A stretch of DNA of 64,000 nucleotides, taken from contig JAOEIQ010000007.1 of the NCBI GenBank assembly GCA_026162565.1, positions 162,226-226,225 of the forward strand, written 5' to 3'. The position numbers were made by a program, and so were the translations under genes. The DNA comes from Flavobacteriaceae bacterium NBU2973 (lineage in GTDB: Bacteria; Bacteroidota; Bacteroidia; Flavobacteriales; Flavobacteriaceae). Under the pieces are notes generated by a model that made no database searches, was not told the origin of the DNA, and saw nothing but the letters and a program-made list of their open reading frames with translations. Shown piece by piece: positions 8,155 to 15,601 of the stretch (the stretch's first letter is position 1; every line of letters begins with the position of its first letter).

Positions 8155-10529
8155 GCTTTTAATTCTTTCATTAGATCATCATAGGTATAAAATGCTTTGT
8201 CATTTTCATCTTTATGATATAACACACTAACTCGAATGGCTTTTAAACCAGTTACTGCTTGTAGATCTTGAAGTTCTACAATTTCTAAATCGTTATCTAA
8301 ATACTTTTTTGATTGTAAAAATTTAATATATCTCAAGTACTCAAGCTCATCTTGTTTTTGAGAATATACAATACTTATTTTCCCTTTTTGAGTAACACGC
8401 TCTGTAGTACCTTTTATGTAGGCTTTATCAACGCGTTTTTTTACAATTTCATATCTGGCATTATAAGTACCATCTACATCAAATTGCTTTTCATCCATTC
8501 TAAAGCTGATGGATAATGGCTGATTGAAAACCAAAATCATAGACGCAACATCTAGAGACACTGAAAAATTCGATTTCATTTGATAATAGGAGTTTTCCAT
8601 CTCACACATGACTTGCAGTTGCCAAAGCCTGAGGTTATATAGATAAATTGGGTTAAAACTGTCTTCTTTAGTTATAGACTCACCAATATACATATTATGC
8701 TCAACACCATCTGTTTTAAATCGTTCAAAATAATGAGGATACATAGCTTGGGCTTGGGCTTGTTTTTTATCAAGAAGCGAAGCCATTTCTTTATTAATTA
8801 AGGCAATGGTATCATCGTAGTTTTTTCTATGCTTGTAGAGAACATTTACTCTGTCATCAATACTATTAAAATAAGATTCAACAGAAGCTTTTAAATAATC
8901 TCTCTCAATTAAATGCTGTAGAACAGGATCTATATCTTGTTTTATGAATTCTGATATTTGTTGTTCGCTATCAACTTGGAAATGGTTTTTTAATCCACTT
9001 AAATAGTTATTTATTTGATATAAGTATTGCTCATAAATTGGTAAGTTTTCTATTGCAATAGCTTCTTCAATAATCGATTTAATTGAGTTTAACTGTATAG
9101 TCAAATCTTTTTGAGTAGCAGTATTTCTAGCTTCAGATGATCCTTTGATATCTATTTGACCGTAAAGTGGATAGATATTTTCAAAAGCAATTTTGTTAAA
9201 GCTTGGTTCTTTTCCGTTTAGCTGATCTTTGATATAATTTTTAGCTTCCTTTTCAAAACGCCAATGTACACTTGGATGTATAGACGTACATTCTTTTTGA
9301 ATAATAGCTTCAATTAAATTTTCCTCTTCATTTTTAGATCTTTCAACTGCAGATATAATATAAGGCATCACATCCTTAAGCTTATTGGCATTTATACTAT
9401 TTAAAACATAAGGCTCTTCAGAAACGATTTCTAAAATCCCCATCAAACCATCTTCATTGGCTATTGGAGCTAAAATGGCACTTTTAACTCCTTGCTCTTT
9501 TAACGTTTTATATTGTGGTGCTTTCCCTTTGGAAATATCAAAAAACTTATCTACATCAGATATGGCATAGAACTTTTTATCTTCCATTAATGTTTTATAA
9601 GACCAGCTGCACATGGCCTTATGACATTTTATACTTGTGTTTTGATTTAAAAGATAACTTTCCATACCAACACCATAAACACGTTCAAAAGTATCTTCCT
9701 CTTCGATATATATGGAAAAACCAACTTTAATATCTTTCAACCCAAAAAGAGATCTAAAAATTTTATGGAAATTCTCCATAAACCCTTCATCTTTTCTCTT
9801 GTCCTCTCCTATTAAAGTTGATTTAATATTAGAAATCGATTGATCATCTGTAACATTAAATATATTAGAAATAACAAAACCTTTAAAGGTATAACTATTT
9901 GGTGGAAACTTTTCCTTCCAAAGTTCTATGTTTTCAAAATTATCAAGTAGTTCGTTATAATCCTCTCTTGTAATTTTTGGTGCATTCTCATTAGGGGTTA
10001 TTTCTGTAAAATCTGCGTTGTATAGTATTTTATAAAATTGCATAATGCCATTAGCATCTGGAATTTCATAATAAAAAGGACGCTTAAAATTTAAATTATA
10101 ACCATAGCAAAAATTTAAAATAATAGTACAAGCGATTATGTACTTATCATCTTTTGGCATGTTTTTAATTTCTAACTCAAAATCGTCACCAGCAGTTTTA
10201 ATGATATTTTTAAATCGTTCAGAGGAATTAAATATTAAATTTTGAAATGGTACTGAAGCTGTTTTAATTTCATTTTTTGTCAGTACAGGACTAAAGGAAT
10301 CTTGCAGAATAATGCCAATTTCTTTCTCTCTAGCTTTAAGAATATTTGTATCACTAAAACCCTCACTCAATTCTGGGTAATTTTCTGCAGAATTCAAAAC
10401 ACGATTTGCTTTAGCGGAGATAAACTCGTCATCGCTCTTTGTCAATTGTTTATAATGCTCAAGAAGTTTAGAGAAACTAATTTTTAATTCAAAAGGTGAT
10501 TCTATATTATGATTGATATCTGTTGACAT
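8151..10529 (-). CDS. GAF domain-containing protein
   Basis: The large (792 aa) soluble protein has no signal peptide. A GAF-like region lies around residues 290-410 (AMCSWSYKTLMEDKKFYAI, then VKSAILAPIANEDGLMGILE). It is flanked by a long helical N-terminal part and a C-terminal part ending in a mixed alpha/beta region with a basic segment (KKRVDKAYIKGTTERVTQKG). I recognise it only as a conserved flavobacterial GAF protein; the ligand and output are unknown. No kinase, GGDEF or cyclase motif is visible. It converges on the HD/PycTM gene with a 4-bp overlap, and a good -7 box sits 18 bp upstream of the start. Confidence 0.7.
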   Translation of the reverse strand: MSTDINHNIESPFELKISFSKLLEHYKQLTKSDDEFISAKANRVLNSAENYPELSEGFSDTNILKAREKEIGIILQDSFSPVLTKNEIKTASVPFQNLIFNSSERFKNIIKTAGDDFELEIKNMPKDDKYIIACTIILNFCYGYNLNFKRPFYYEIPDANGIMQFYKILYNADFTEITPNENAPKITREDYNELLDNFENIELWKEKFPPNSYTFKGFVISNIFNVTDDQSISNIKSTLIGEDKRKDEGFMENFHKIFRSLFGLKDIKVGFSIYIEEEDTFERVYGVGMESYLLNQNTSIKCHKAMCSWSYKTLMEDKKFYAISDVDKFFDISKGKAPQYKTLKEQGVKSAILAPIANEDGLMGILEIVSEEPYVLNSINANKLKDVMPYIISAVERSKNEEENLIEAIIQKECTSIHPSVHWRFEKEAKNYIKDQLNGKEPSFNKIAFENIYPLYGQIDIKGSSEARNTATQKDLTIQLNSIKSIIEEAIAIENLPIYEQYLYQINNYLSGLKNHFQVDSEQQISEFIKQDIDPVLQHLIERDYLKASVESYFNSIDDRVNVLYKHRKNYDDTIALINKEMASLLDKKQAQAQAMYPHYFERFKTDGVEHNMYIGESITKEDSFNPIYLYNLRLWQLQVMCEMENSYYQMKSNFSVSLDVASMILVFNQPLSISFRMDEKQFDVDGTYNARYEIVKKRVDKAYIKGTTERVTQKGKISIVYSQKQDELEYLRYIKFLQSKKYLDNDLEIVELQDLQAVTGLKAIRVSVLYHKDENDKAFYTYDDLMKELKA

Positions 10530-10546
10530 GATGAAATTCTATACTA

Positions 10547-10554
10547 CAAAGTTA
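10547..10554 (-). promoter_or_regulatory. -7 box of the GAF-protein gene
   Basis: On the minus strand this reads TAACTTTG, a perfect TAnnTTTG element 18 bp before the ATG. No clear TTTG is found at the expected -33 distance. Confidence 0.45.
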
Positions 10555-10658
10555 CGAATAAATGATTAGTCTAAATGTAGAGAAAAACATAACATAATTC
10601 ATTAAAATTATACATATTGTAGTATTTTTCTGTATTATATTTACATTTTATCGATTTA

Positions 10659-10691
10659 TTTGTGTTTTTAACGAATTTAATTATATGTTTA
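10659..10691 (+). promoter_or_regulatory. Candidate promoter of the GH13 gene
   Basis: TTTG at 10659-10662 is followed 21 bp later by TATGTTTA at 10684-10691, one mismatch from TAnnTTTG. It leaves a leader of roughly 20 bases before the ATG at 10719. Confidence 0.4.
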
Positions 10692-10718
10692 CTGCTCCCA
10701 AATTAAAAACATACACTT

Positions 10719-13262
10719 ATGAAAACAAAACTACAAGTCCTACTTATGTTTGCTTTTATAGTATTGAGCGCTAACTCTATTGCATTAAATTCTAATAATC
10801 CAGTAGAGGTTAATATAATCAGCCCATTTGATAGCTGTACTGCATTGAATCCTGGAGATTCTCTAGAATTATCTGTAAATCTAGAATATCAAAATAATCC
10901 TGATAACGGAACATTCGAAGTTTATTTTAATGGTGTTTTACAAGATTCTGGTAATGGCGAACCAACTTTTACATCCATATTAAACAATATCACTACTAGT
11001 GGTACCATAACAGTTGTAGGTTCTCCAAATGGAACAACTGAAGAAGGTCAAGCTAGTTTTGAAATTGTAATAGCACCAACTGTAATTGAAGAATCCATTC
11101 CTGAACAATTAGTTAATGGTATTAATTATACTAGTAATTCTAGTGTGACATTGGTTTTAGATGTCCCAGAAAAAGAATTTATTTATGTAGCTGGTAGTTT
11201 TAATAACTACACAAGAGATGATAATTACTTGATGAAAAGAGATGTTGCTACAGGAAAGTATTGGTTTGAATTAACGGGATTAAATTCTAATGAAGATTAT
11301 ACATTTCAGTATTGGGTTTATGATCTAGATCCAATGACGAATTCCCCTGCTGAAGTAAAAATTGCCGATCCTTTTTCTACTTTAATTTTAACGGAAGATG
11401 ATTCTGAAATATCAAATAGCACCTATCCTAATATGCCAACTTATCCGACAGGACAAGAAAATGAGGTGTCTGTTATAAGGACAGGTCAAAGCCCTTATAA
11501 TTGGCAAGTAACTAATTTTGATAAACCAGATGAAGATAATCTAGTTATATATGAAGTATTGTTGCGAGATTTTGATGCTAACAGAAACTTTCAAGATTTA
11601 ATAGATAGAATTGACTACTTTAAAAACTTAAATATTAATGCTATACAATTAATGCCTATTATGGAATTTCAAGGCAACGAGAGTTGGGGTTATACTACTA
11701 ACTTTCATATGGCACTTGATAAATTTTATGGTACGTCCAATAAGTTTAAAGAGTTTATTGATTTATGCCATCAAAACAATATAGCAGTAATTTTGGATAT
11801 TGCTTTGGACCATGCTGCAGAAAAAAATCCATTAGTTAGATTGTGGATGACAGATGCAGATGGTAATGGAACCGGGACTCCAAATAGTCAAAATCCATAT
11901 TTTAACGAAAATCCAACTCATACAAATAGTAATGGATCAGATTTTAATCATCAACAAACATATACTCAAAATTATGTTCAACGTGTTTTAGAATATTGGA
12001 CAGAAGAGTTTAAAATAGATGGTTTTCGTTTTGATAACTCAAAAGGCTTTACTCAAAATTGCCCTAACAATGAAACCTGTACAAACACATTACAACAAGA
12101 TCGCATTGATGTACTTAAACAATATGCAGATCATGTATGGAATTTAAATCCAGATCAATATGTAATTTTTGATGGTTTAGGAAATACAGCTGAAGAAAAA
12201 GAACTAGCTGATTACAGATATAGTGAAGGAAAAGGAGCTATCATCATGAAAAACCTAACGGATTCATATGCGCAATTGGCAAGAGGTTATGCTTCTAATG
12301 CTAGTATTGCTGATATGGATCATGAAGCTCATAATTTTCTCGGTAAAAGATTATTAGGTTATTCTGAAGGTTATGATGATGAGCGTTTAATGTATGAATG
12401 TTTAACAACAGGAAATACGGCAATTCCAGATCATAATGTTCAAAATTTAGATATTGCACTTTCAAGAATGTCTGCTATTGCAGCAGCCTCTATTGCAATT
12501 CCTGGACCTAGAATAATTCGTCAATTTAGTGATTTAGGTATAGAAGATTCTGTTTATACATGTAGCGACGGTTCCTACAATGATGATTCTGATACAGATG
12601 ATTATGATTGTATGCAAGAAACTAAACCTCAACCTCAATGGACTAATGATTGGTTAAATGATACTGATAGACAAAAAATTTACGAAGACCTATCTCGTTT
12701 AATCGAATTAAAAACAACAGAAGCAGTATTTGATGGCGAATACGATATTATTCCTTATGCTAATGATGCAAGACCAAGAATTTATATTTCTAACAATGCG
12801 TTATCGCCATCTGAATTAAAGGATGTAATTATATTCTGTAATTTTTCGCCAGTAGAGTTAACAGTAAATGGCAATTTCCCTTACACTGGAACATGGTATG
12901 ACTTAATGGATGAAAGTGGAAACTCAACTATAAGTGTTCCTGTTACTTCTAGATTAATTGGTTTACAGCCAGGCCAATTTAAAATTTATGGAAACCAACC
13001 TAGAGAAACATTAAGTAATACAGAATTCGAAGCATCTACTTTAAAAATAGCACCTAATCCAGTAAACTCATCTTTTACTATAAATAGAGCTGTTACTAAT
13101 GTAAAAATTGTAGATATAACTGGTAAGCTTGTAAAGGAATTTAATGGTGACTTTGAGAGTAATAAATCATATGACATTTCTCAATTACCACAAAGTATGT
13201 ATATAGTTCAAATATCTTCAGCTAACGGCCAACAAGAATCCACTAAACTTGTTAAACTATAA
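10719..13262 (+). CDS. Secreted GH13 alpha-amylase-family protein with T9SS type A signal
   Basis: The 847-residue protein starts with a signal peptide and has an E-set/CBM48-like domain at about 145-230 (FIYVAGSFNNY). A GH13 barrel (about 275-690) follows, then a T9SS type A sorting domain from about 770 (KIAPNPVNSSFTI ... VKL), so it should be exported to the cell surface. Of the four GH13 motifs, the nucleophile motif is intact (GFRFD, D439). Region I is ALDH (D364-H365) instead of xxNH, region III is IFDG (D485) where Glu is expected, and region IV is GYDDER (Y552-D553) instead of HD. It may be weakly active, altered in specificity, or a carbohydrate-binding pseudoenzyme. It is monocistronic, with a terminator downstream. 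Confidence 0.88.
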   Translation: MKTKLQVLLMFAFIVLSANSIALNSNNPVEVNIISPFDSCTALNPGDSLELSVNLEYQNNPDNGTFEVYFNGVLQDSGNGEPTFTSILNNITTSGTITVVGSPNGTTEEGQASFEIVIAPTVIEESIPEQLVNGINYTSNSSVTLVLDVPEKEFIYVAGSFNNYTRDDNYLMKRDVATGKYWFELTGLNSNEDYTFQYWVYDLDPMTNSPAEVKIADPFSTLILTEDDSEISNSTYPNMPTYPTGQENEVSVIRTGQSPYNWQVTNFDKPDEDNLVIYEVLLRDFDANRNFQDLIDRIDYFKNLNINAIQLMPIMEFQGNESWGYTTNFHMALDKFYGTSNKFKEFIDLCHQNNIAVILDIALDHAAEKNPLVRLWMTDADGNGTGTPNSQNPYFNENPTHTNSNGSDFNHQQTYTQNYVQRVLEYWTEEFKIDGFRFDNSKGFTQNCPNNETCTNTLQQDRIDVLKQYADHVWNLNPDQYVIFDGLGNTAEEKELADYRYSEGKGAIIMKNLTDSYAQLARGYASNASIADMDHEAHNFLGKRLLGYSEGYDDERLMYECLTTGNTAIPDHNVQNLDIALSRMSAIAAASIAIPGPRIIRQFSDLGIEDSVYTCSDGSYNDDSDTDDYDCMQETKPQPQWTNDWLNDTDRQKIYEDLSRLIELKTTEAVFDGEYDIIPYANDARPRIYISNNALSPSELKDVIIFCNFSPVELTVNGNFPYTGTWYDLMDESGNSTISVPVTSRLIGLQPGQFKIYGNQPRETLSNTEFEASTLKIAPNPVNSSFTINRAVTNVKIVDITGKLVKEFNGDFESNKSYDISQLPQSMYIVQISSANGQQESTKLVKL

Positions 13263-13292
13263 TAAAATTTTAAGCTGAACATATTTAAACTA

Positions 13293-13323
13293 AAAAAGCT
13301 TCTCAAAATTGAGAAGCTTTTTA
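13293..13323 (+). terminator. Intrinsic terminator after the GH13 gene
   Basis: Arms AAAAAGCTTCTCAA and TTGAGAAGCTTTTT form a long hairpin with a terminal T run 30 bp past the stop. The A-rich left arm could also stop minus-strand transcripts. Confidence 0.85.
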
Positions 13324-13327
13324 CTTT

Positions 13328-13346
13328 TGTGCGGGCGGAGAGACTC
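13328..13346 (-). repeat. Duplicated tRNA-Leu 3' end fragment
   Basis: TGTGCGGGCGGAGAGACTC repeats the 3' end of the tRNA-Leu gene (13447-13465) with one mismatch. It is too short to be a tRNA. It is a direct repeat 119 bp from the original and is followed immediately by a short palindromic repeat. Confidence 0.7.
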
Positions 13347-13347
13347 A

Positions 13348-13367
13348 CTTCGGCTGCGCTCAGCACA
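13348..13367. repeat. Flavobacterial palindromic repeat copy
   Basis: CTTCGGCTGCGCTCAGCACA contains the GCTG-CGCT-CAGC hairpin typical of dispersed short repeats in Flavobacteriaceae genomes. It sits inside the spacer between the two tRNA-Leu 3' ends. Confidence 0.5.
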
Positions 13368-13448
13368 GGCTTCTCGTCTCACTTTCTAAACTCAATGTTT
13401 TTACAAACAAAAAAAGCTCACTGTTTCCAGAAAGCTTTCTCTATTATG

Positions 13449-13530
13449 TGCGGGCGGGGAGACTCGAACTCCCACACCTCGCGGCACTAGATCCTAAGTC
13501 TAGCGTGTCTACCAATTCCACCACGCCCGC
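13449..13530 (-). tRNA. tRNA-Leu (UAG)
   Basis: Read on the minus strand, acceptor arms GCGGGCG and CGCCCGC pair, with discriminator A at 13449. The anticodon arm CTAGA-CTTAGGA-TCTAG gives anticodon TAG. A variable arm typical of class II tRNA (GCCGCGAGGTGT region) and GTTCGAGTC in the T loop are present. The length is 82 nt and no CCA is encoded. Confidence 0.97.
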
Positions 13531-13534
13531 AAAG

Positions 13535-13552
13535 TCCCGATAATTATCGGGA
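13535..13552. repeat. Perfect 18-bp palindrome in the tRNA-Leu leader
   Basis: TCCCGATAATTATCGGGA is a perfect inverted repeat between the -7 box and the 5' end of tRNA-Leu. If transcription starts about 7 bp after the -7 box, the precursor would carry this hairpin or part of it immediately 5' to the RNase P site. The same motif occurs as a dispersed repeat in related genomes. Confidence 0.65.
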
Positions 13553-13554
13553 TG

Positions 13555-13584
13555 CAAATATAAACAATAGTTTGAATATTCAAA
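13555..13584 (-). promoter_or_regulatory. Promoter of tRNA-Leu
   Basis: On the minus strand TTTG (13584-13581) is followed by an 18-bp spacer and TATATTTG (13562-13555). This is a perfect match to the Bacteroidota vegetative promoter, 24 bp before the tRNA. Confidence 0.75.
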
Positions 13585-13621
13585 TAGCTTTTATTTACAA
13601 AATGTTTTCTTTAGTATTTTG

Positions 13622-13629
13622 TATTTTTG
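13622..13629 (+). promoter_or_regulatory. -7 box of the dipeptidase gene
   Basis: TATTTTTG fits TAnnTTTG. It covers the in-frame TTG at 13627, which argues that translation starts at the ATG at 13648 instead. Confidence 0.45.
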
Positions 13630-13647
13630 AGTCTAAATAAAACTTAC

Positions 13648-15036
13648 ATGCAAACAATTCAATCTTATATACAAAAACATAAACAACGTTTCCTTGATGA
13701 ACTTGTTGATTTACTCAAAATCCCATCAATTAGTGCTGATTCAGCTTATAAAAATGATGTGATTAAAACAGCTGATGTGATTAAAGAAAGTCTAGAAAAA
13801 GCAGGTTGTGACACAGTAGAAATTTGTGAAACACCTGGTTATCCAATTGTATATGGTGAAAAAATAATAGATTCTAATCTTCCAACTGTTTTAGTATATG
13901 GTCATTATGATGTACAACCACCAGATCCATTAGATTTATGGACGTCGCCTCCTTTTGAGCCTGTTATTAAAGCAACAGATATTCATCCAGAAGGCGCCAT
14001 TTTTGCTCGTGGAAGCTGTGATGATAAAGGGCAAATGTATATGCACGTAAAAGCTTTAGAATATATGACAAAAACCCACCAATTACCTTGCAACGTGAAG
14101 TTTATGATTGAAGGTGAAGAAGAAGTTGGGTCTAAAAGTCTAGGCTGGTTTGTAGAGCGCAATCAAGATAAATTAGCTAACGATGTTATTTTAATTTCAG
14201 ACACTGGAATGATAGCTAATGATATTCCTTCAATTACAACTGGTCTCCGAGGTTTAAGTTATGTTGAAGTAGAAGTTACTGGACCAAATCGCGACCTACA
14301 TTCTGGTTTGTATGGTGGAGCTGTTGCAAATCCTATTAATGTTTTGACAAAAATGATTGCATCATTACATGATGAAAACAATCATATAACTATTCCTGGT
14401 TTTTATGATACAGTAGAAACCCTATCAGCCGAAGAACGTGCTGAAATGGCAAAAGCTCCTTTCTCACTTGAGAATTATAAAAAAGCGTTAGATATTGATG
14501 CTGTTTATGGAGAAGAAGGCTATTCAACTAACGAGCGTAATTCAATCAGACCAACATTAGATGTAAACGGTATTTGGGGAGGTTATACTGGTGAAGGAGC
14601 AAAAACAGTTATTGCCAGTAAGGCTTATGCAAAAATTTCTATGCGATTAGTACCTAATCAAGATTGGGAAACTATTACGCAACTCTTCAAAACTCATTTT
14701 GAGAGTATTGCTCCCAAAGGTGTTAAAGTTAAAGTAGCACCACATCATGGAGGTCAAGGTTATGTTACTCCAACAAACAGTTTAGGCTATAAAGCTGCTA
14801 GCAAAGCTTATGAACAAACCTTTGGAAAAACACCTATACCTCAACGTAGTGGAGGAAGTATTCCTATTGTTGCGCTTTTTGAAAAAGAACTAAAAAGTAA
14901 AACTATTTTAATGGGCTTCGGATTAAATAGTGATGCTATTCACTCACCAAACGAACATTTTGGTGTTTGGAACTACTTAAAAGGTATTGAAACCATACCA
15001 TGGTTTTATAAATATTTCACCGAATTATCTCAATAA
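13648..15036 (+). CDS. M20 family dipeptidase
   Basis: The 462-residue cytosolic zinc dipeptidase belongs to the M20 (CNDP/ArgE-like) family and would hydrolyse dipeptides. Metal and catalytic motifs are all present: YGHYDVQP (His, Asp), RGSCDDKGQ (bridging Asp), EGEEEVGS (general base Glu and ligand), DTGM (Asp) and HSPNEHF (His). The dimerisation domain lies between about 210 and 330. I chose the ATG at 13648; an in-frame TTG at 13627 lies inside the -7 box. It stands alone, between tRNA-Leu and a strong terminator. Confidence 0.93.
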   Translation: MQTIQSYIQKHKQRFLDELVDLLKIPSISADSAYKNDVIKTADVIKESLEKAGCDTVEICETPGYPIVYGEKIIDSNLPTVLVYGHYDVQPPDPLDLWTSPPFEPVIKATDIHPEGAIFARGSCDDKGQMYMHVKALEYMTKTHQLPCNVKFMIEGEEEVGSKSLGWFVERNQDKLANDVILISDTGMIANDIPSITTGLRGLSYVEVEVTGPNRDLHSGLYGGAVANPINVLTKMIASLHDENNHITIPGFYDTVETLSAEERAEMAKAPFSLENYKKALDIDAVYGEEGYSTNERNSIRPTLDVNGIWGGYTGEGAKTVIASKAYAKISMRLVPNQDWETITQLFKTHFESIAPKGVKVKVAPHHGGQGYVTPTNSLGYKAASKAYEQTFGKTPIPQRSGGSIPIVALFEKELKSKTILMGFGLNSDAIHSPNEHFGVWNYLKGIETIPWFYKYFTELSQ

Positions 15037-15042
15037 AACAAG

Positions 15043-15067
15043 ACCGTTCCAAGAGAACGGTTTTTTT
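15043..15067 (+). terminator. Intrinsic terminator after the dipeptidase
   Basis: ACCGTTC-CAAGA-GAACGGT followed by seven Ts starts 7 bp after the stop codon. Confidence 0.9.
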
Positions 15068-15085
15068 ATTTTAATATTTTTTTAC

Positions 15086-15147
15086 TCTACAGTTGTAGAA
15101 TTAAAATAATTATTCTACATTTGTAGAGTAAATTCTAAATGTGTAGA
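15086..15147 (+). promoter_or_regulatory. Promoter with three BlaI/MecI-type operators
   Basis: Three dyads with half-sites TCTAC-N4-GTAGA lie upstream of the regulator. They are TCTACAGTTGTAGA (15086-15099), TCTACATTTGTAGA (15114-15127) and TCTAAATGTGTAGA (15134-15147). The first two contain the classic TACAnnTGTA core. A promoter is embedded in them: TTG (15093-15095), 20 bp, TACATTTG (15116-15123). Binding would block polymerase, giving autorepression of the blaI-like and M56 operon. Confidence 0.8.
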
Positions 15148-15233
15148 ATATAAATCAACTTATTAAAAATAGTAAGCTGTTTTAAATAACAAAGATTACA
15201 TAAGACATTAAAAAAAACAATAATAACTAACTC

Positions 15234-15599
15234 ATGAAACTTTCAAAAACCGAAGAAGAACTAATGAATCATTTATGGAAACTTGAAAAAGGGTTCATGA
15301 AAGATTTGTTAGACGAGTATAACGAACCAAAACCCGCAACAACAACTATCGCAACGCTTTTAAAGCGAATGACAGATAAAGGTTTTATTAATTACAAACT
15401 TTATGGAAAGTCGCGAGAATATTATCCTCTGGTAAAAAAGAAAGATTATTTCTCTAAACATGTAAACGGCTTAATTAAAAACTTTTTTAATGATAGTGCT
15501 TCGCAGTTTGCCTCATTTTTTACAAAAGAAACCAATCTTACTAAAAAAGAGTTAGAAGATTTAAAGTCTATAATAGATCAAGAAATTAAAAATAAGTAA
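15234..15599 (+). CDS. BlaI/MecI/CopY family repressor
   Basis: The 121-residue winged-helix repressor (LSKTEEELMNHLWKLEKGFM ... TTTIATLLKRMTDKGFINYK ... GKSREYYPL) has a C-terminal dimerisation helix. In this family the repressor is cleaved or released on a signal from the partner M56 membrane protease. The M56 gene follows with a 2-bp gap, and three matching dyads lie just upstream. The inducing signal is unknown; antibiotic resistance is not implied, because such pairs are common in Bacteroidota without a beta-lactamase and none is seen nearby. Confidence 0.93.
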   Translation: MKLSKTEEELMNHLWKLEKGFMKDLLDEYNEPKPATTTIATLLKRMTDKGFINYKLYGKSREYYPLVKKKDYFSKHVNGLIKNFFNDSASQFASFFTKETNLTKKELEDLKSIIDQEIKNK

Positions 15600-15601
15600 T
15601 T

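Noticed and set aside
6958..10529. A complete Pycsar anti-phage system
   Set aside because: The effector-type TM domain is there, but no pyrimidine cyclase is adjacent and the neighbour is a GAF protein without cyclase motifs.
13328..13367. A second tRNA gene next to tRNA-Leu
   Set aside because: Only the 3' acceptor/T-arm edge is duplicated; no anticodon arm or D arm is present.
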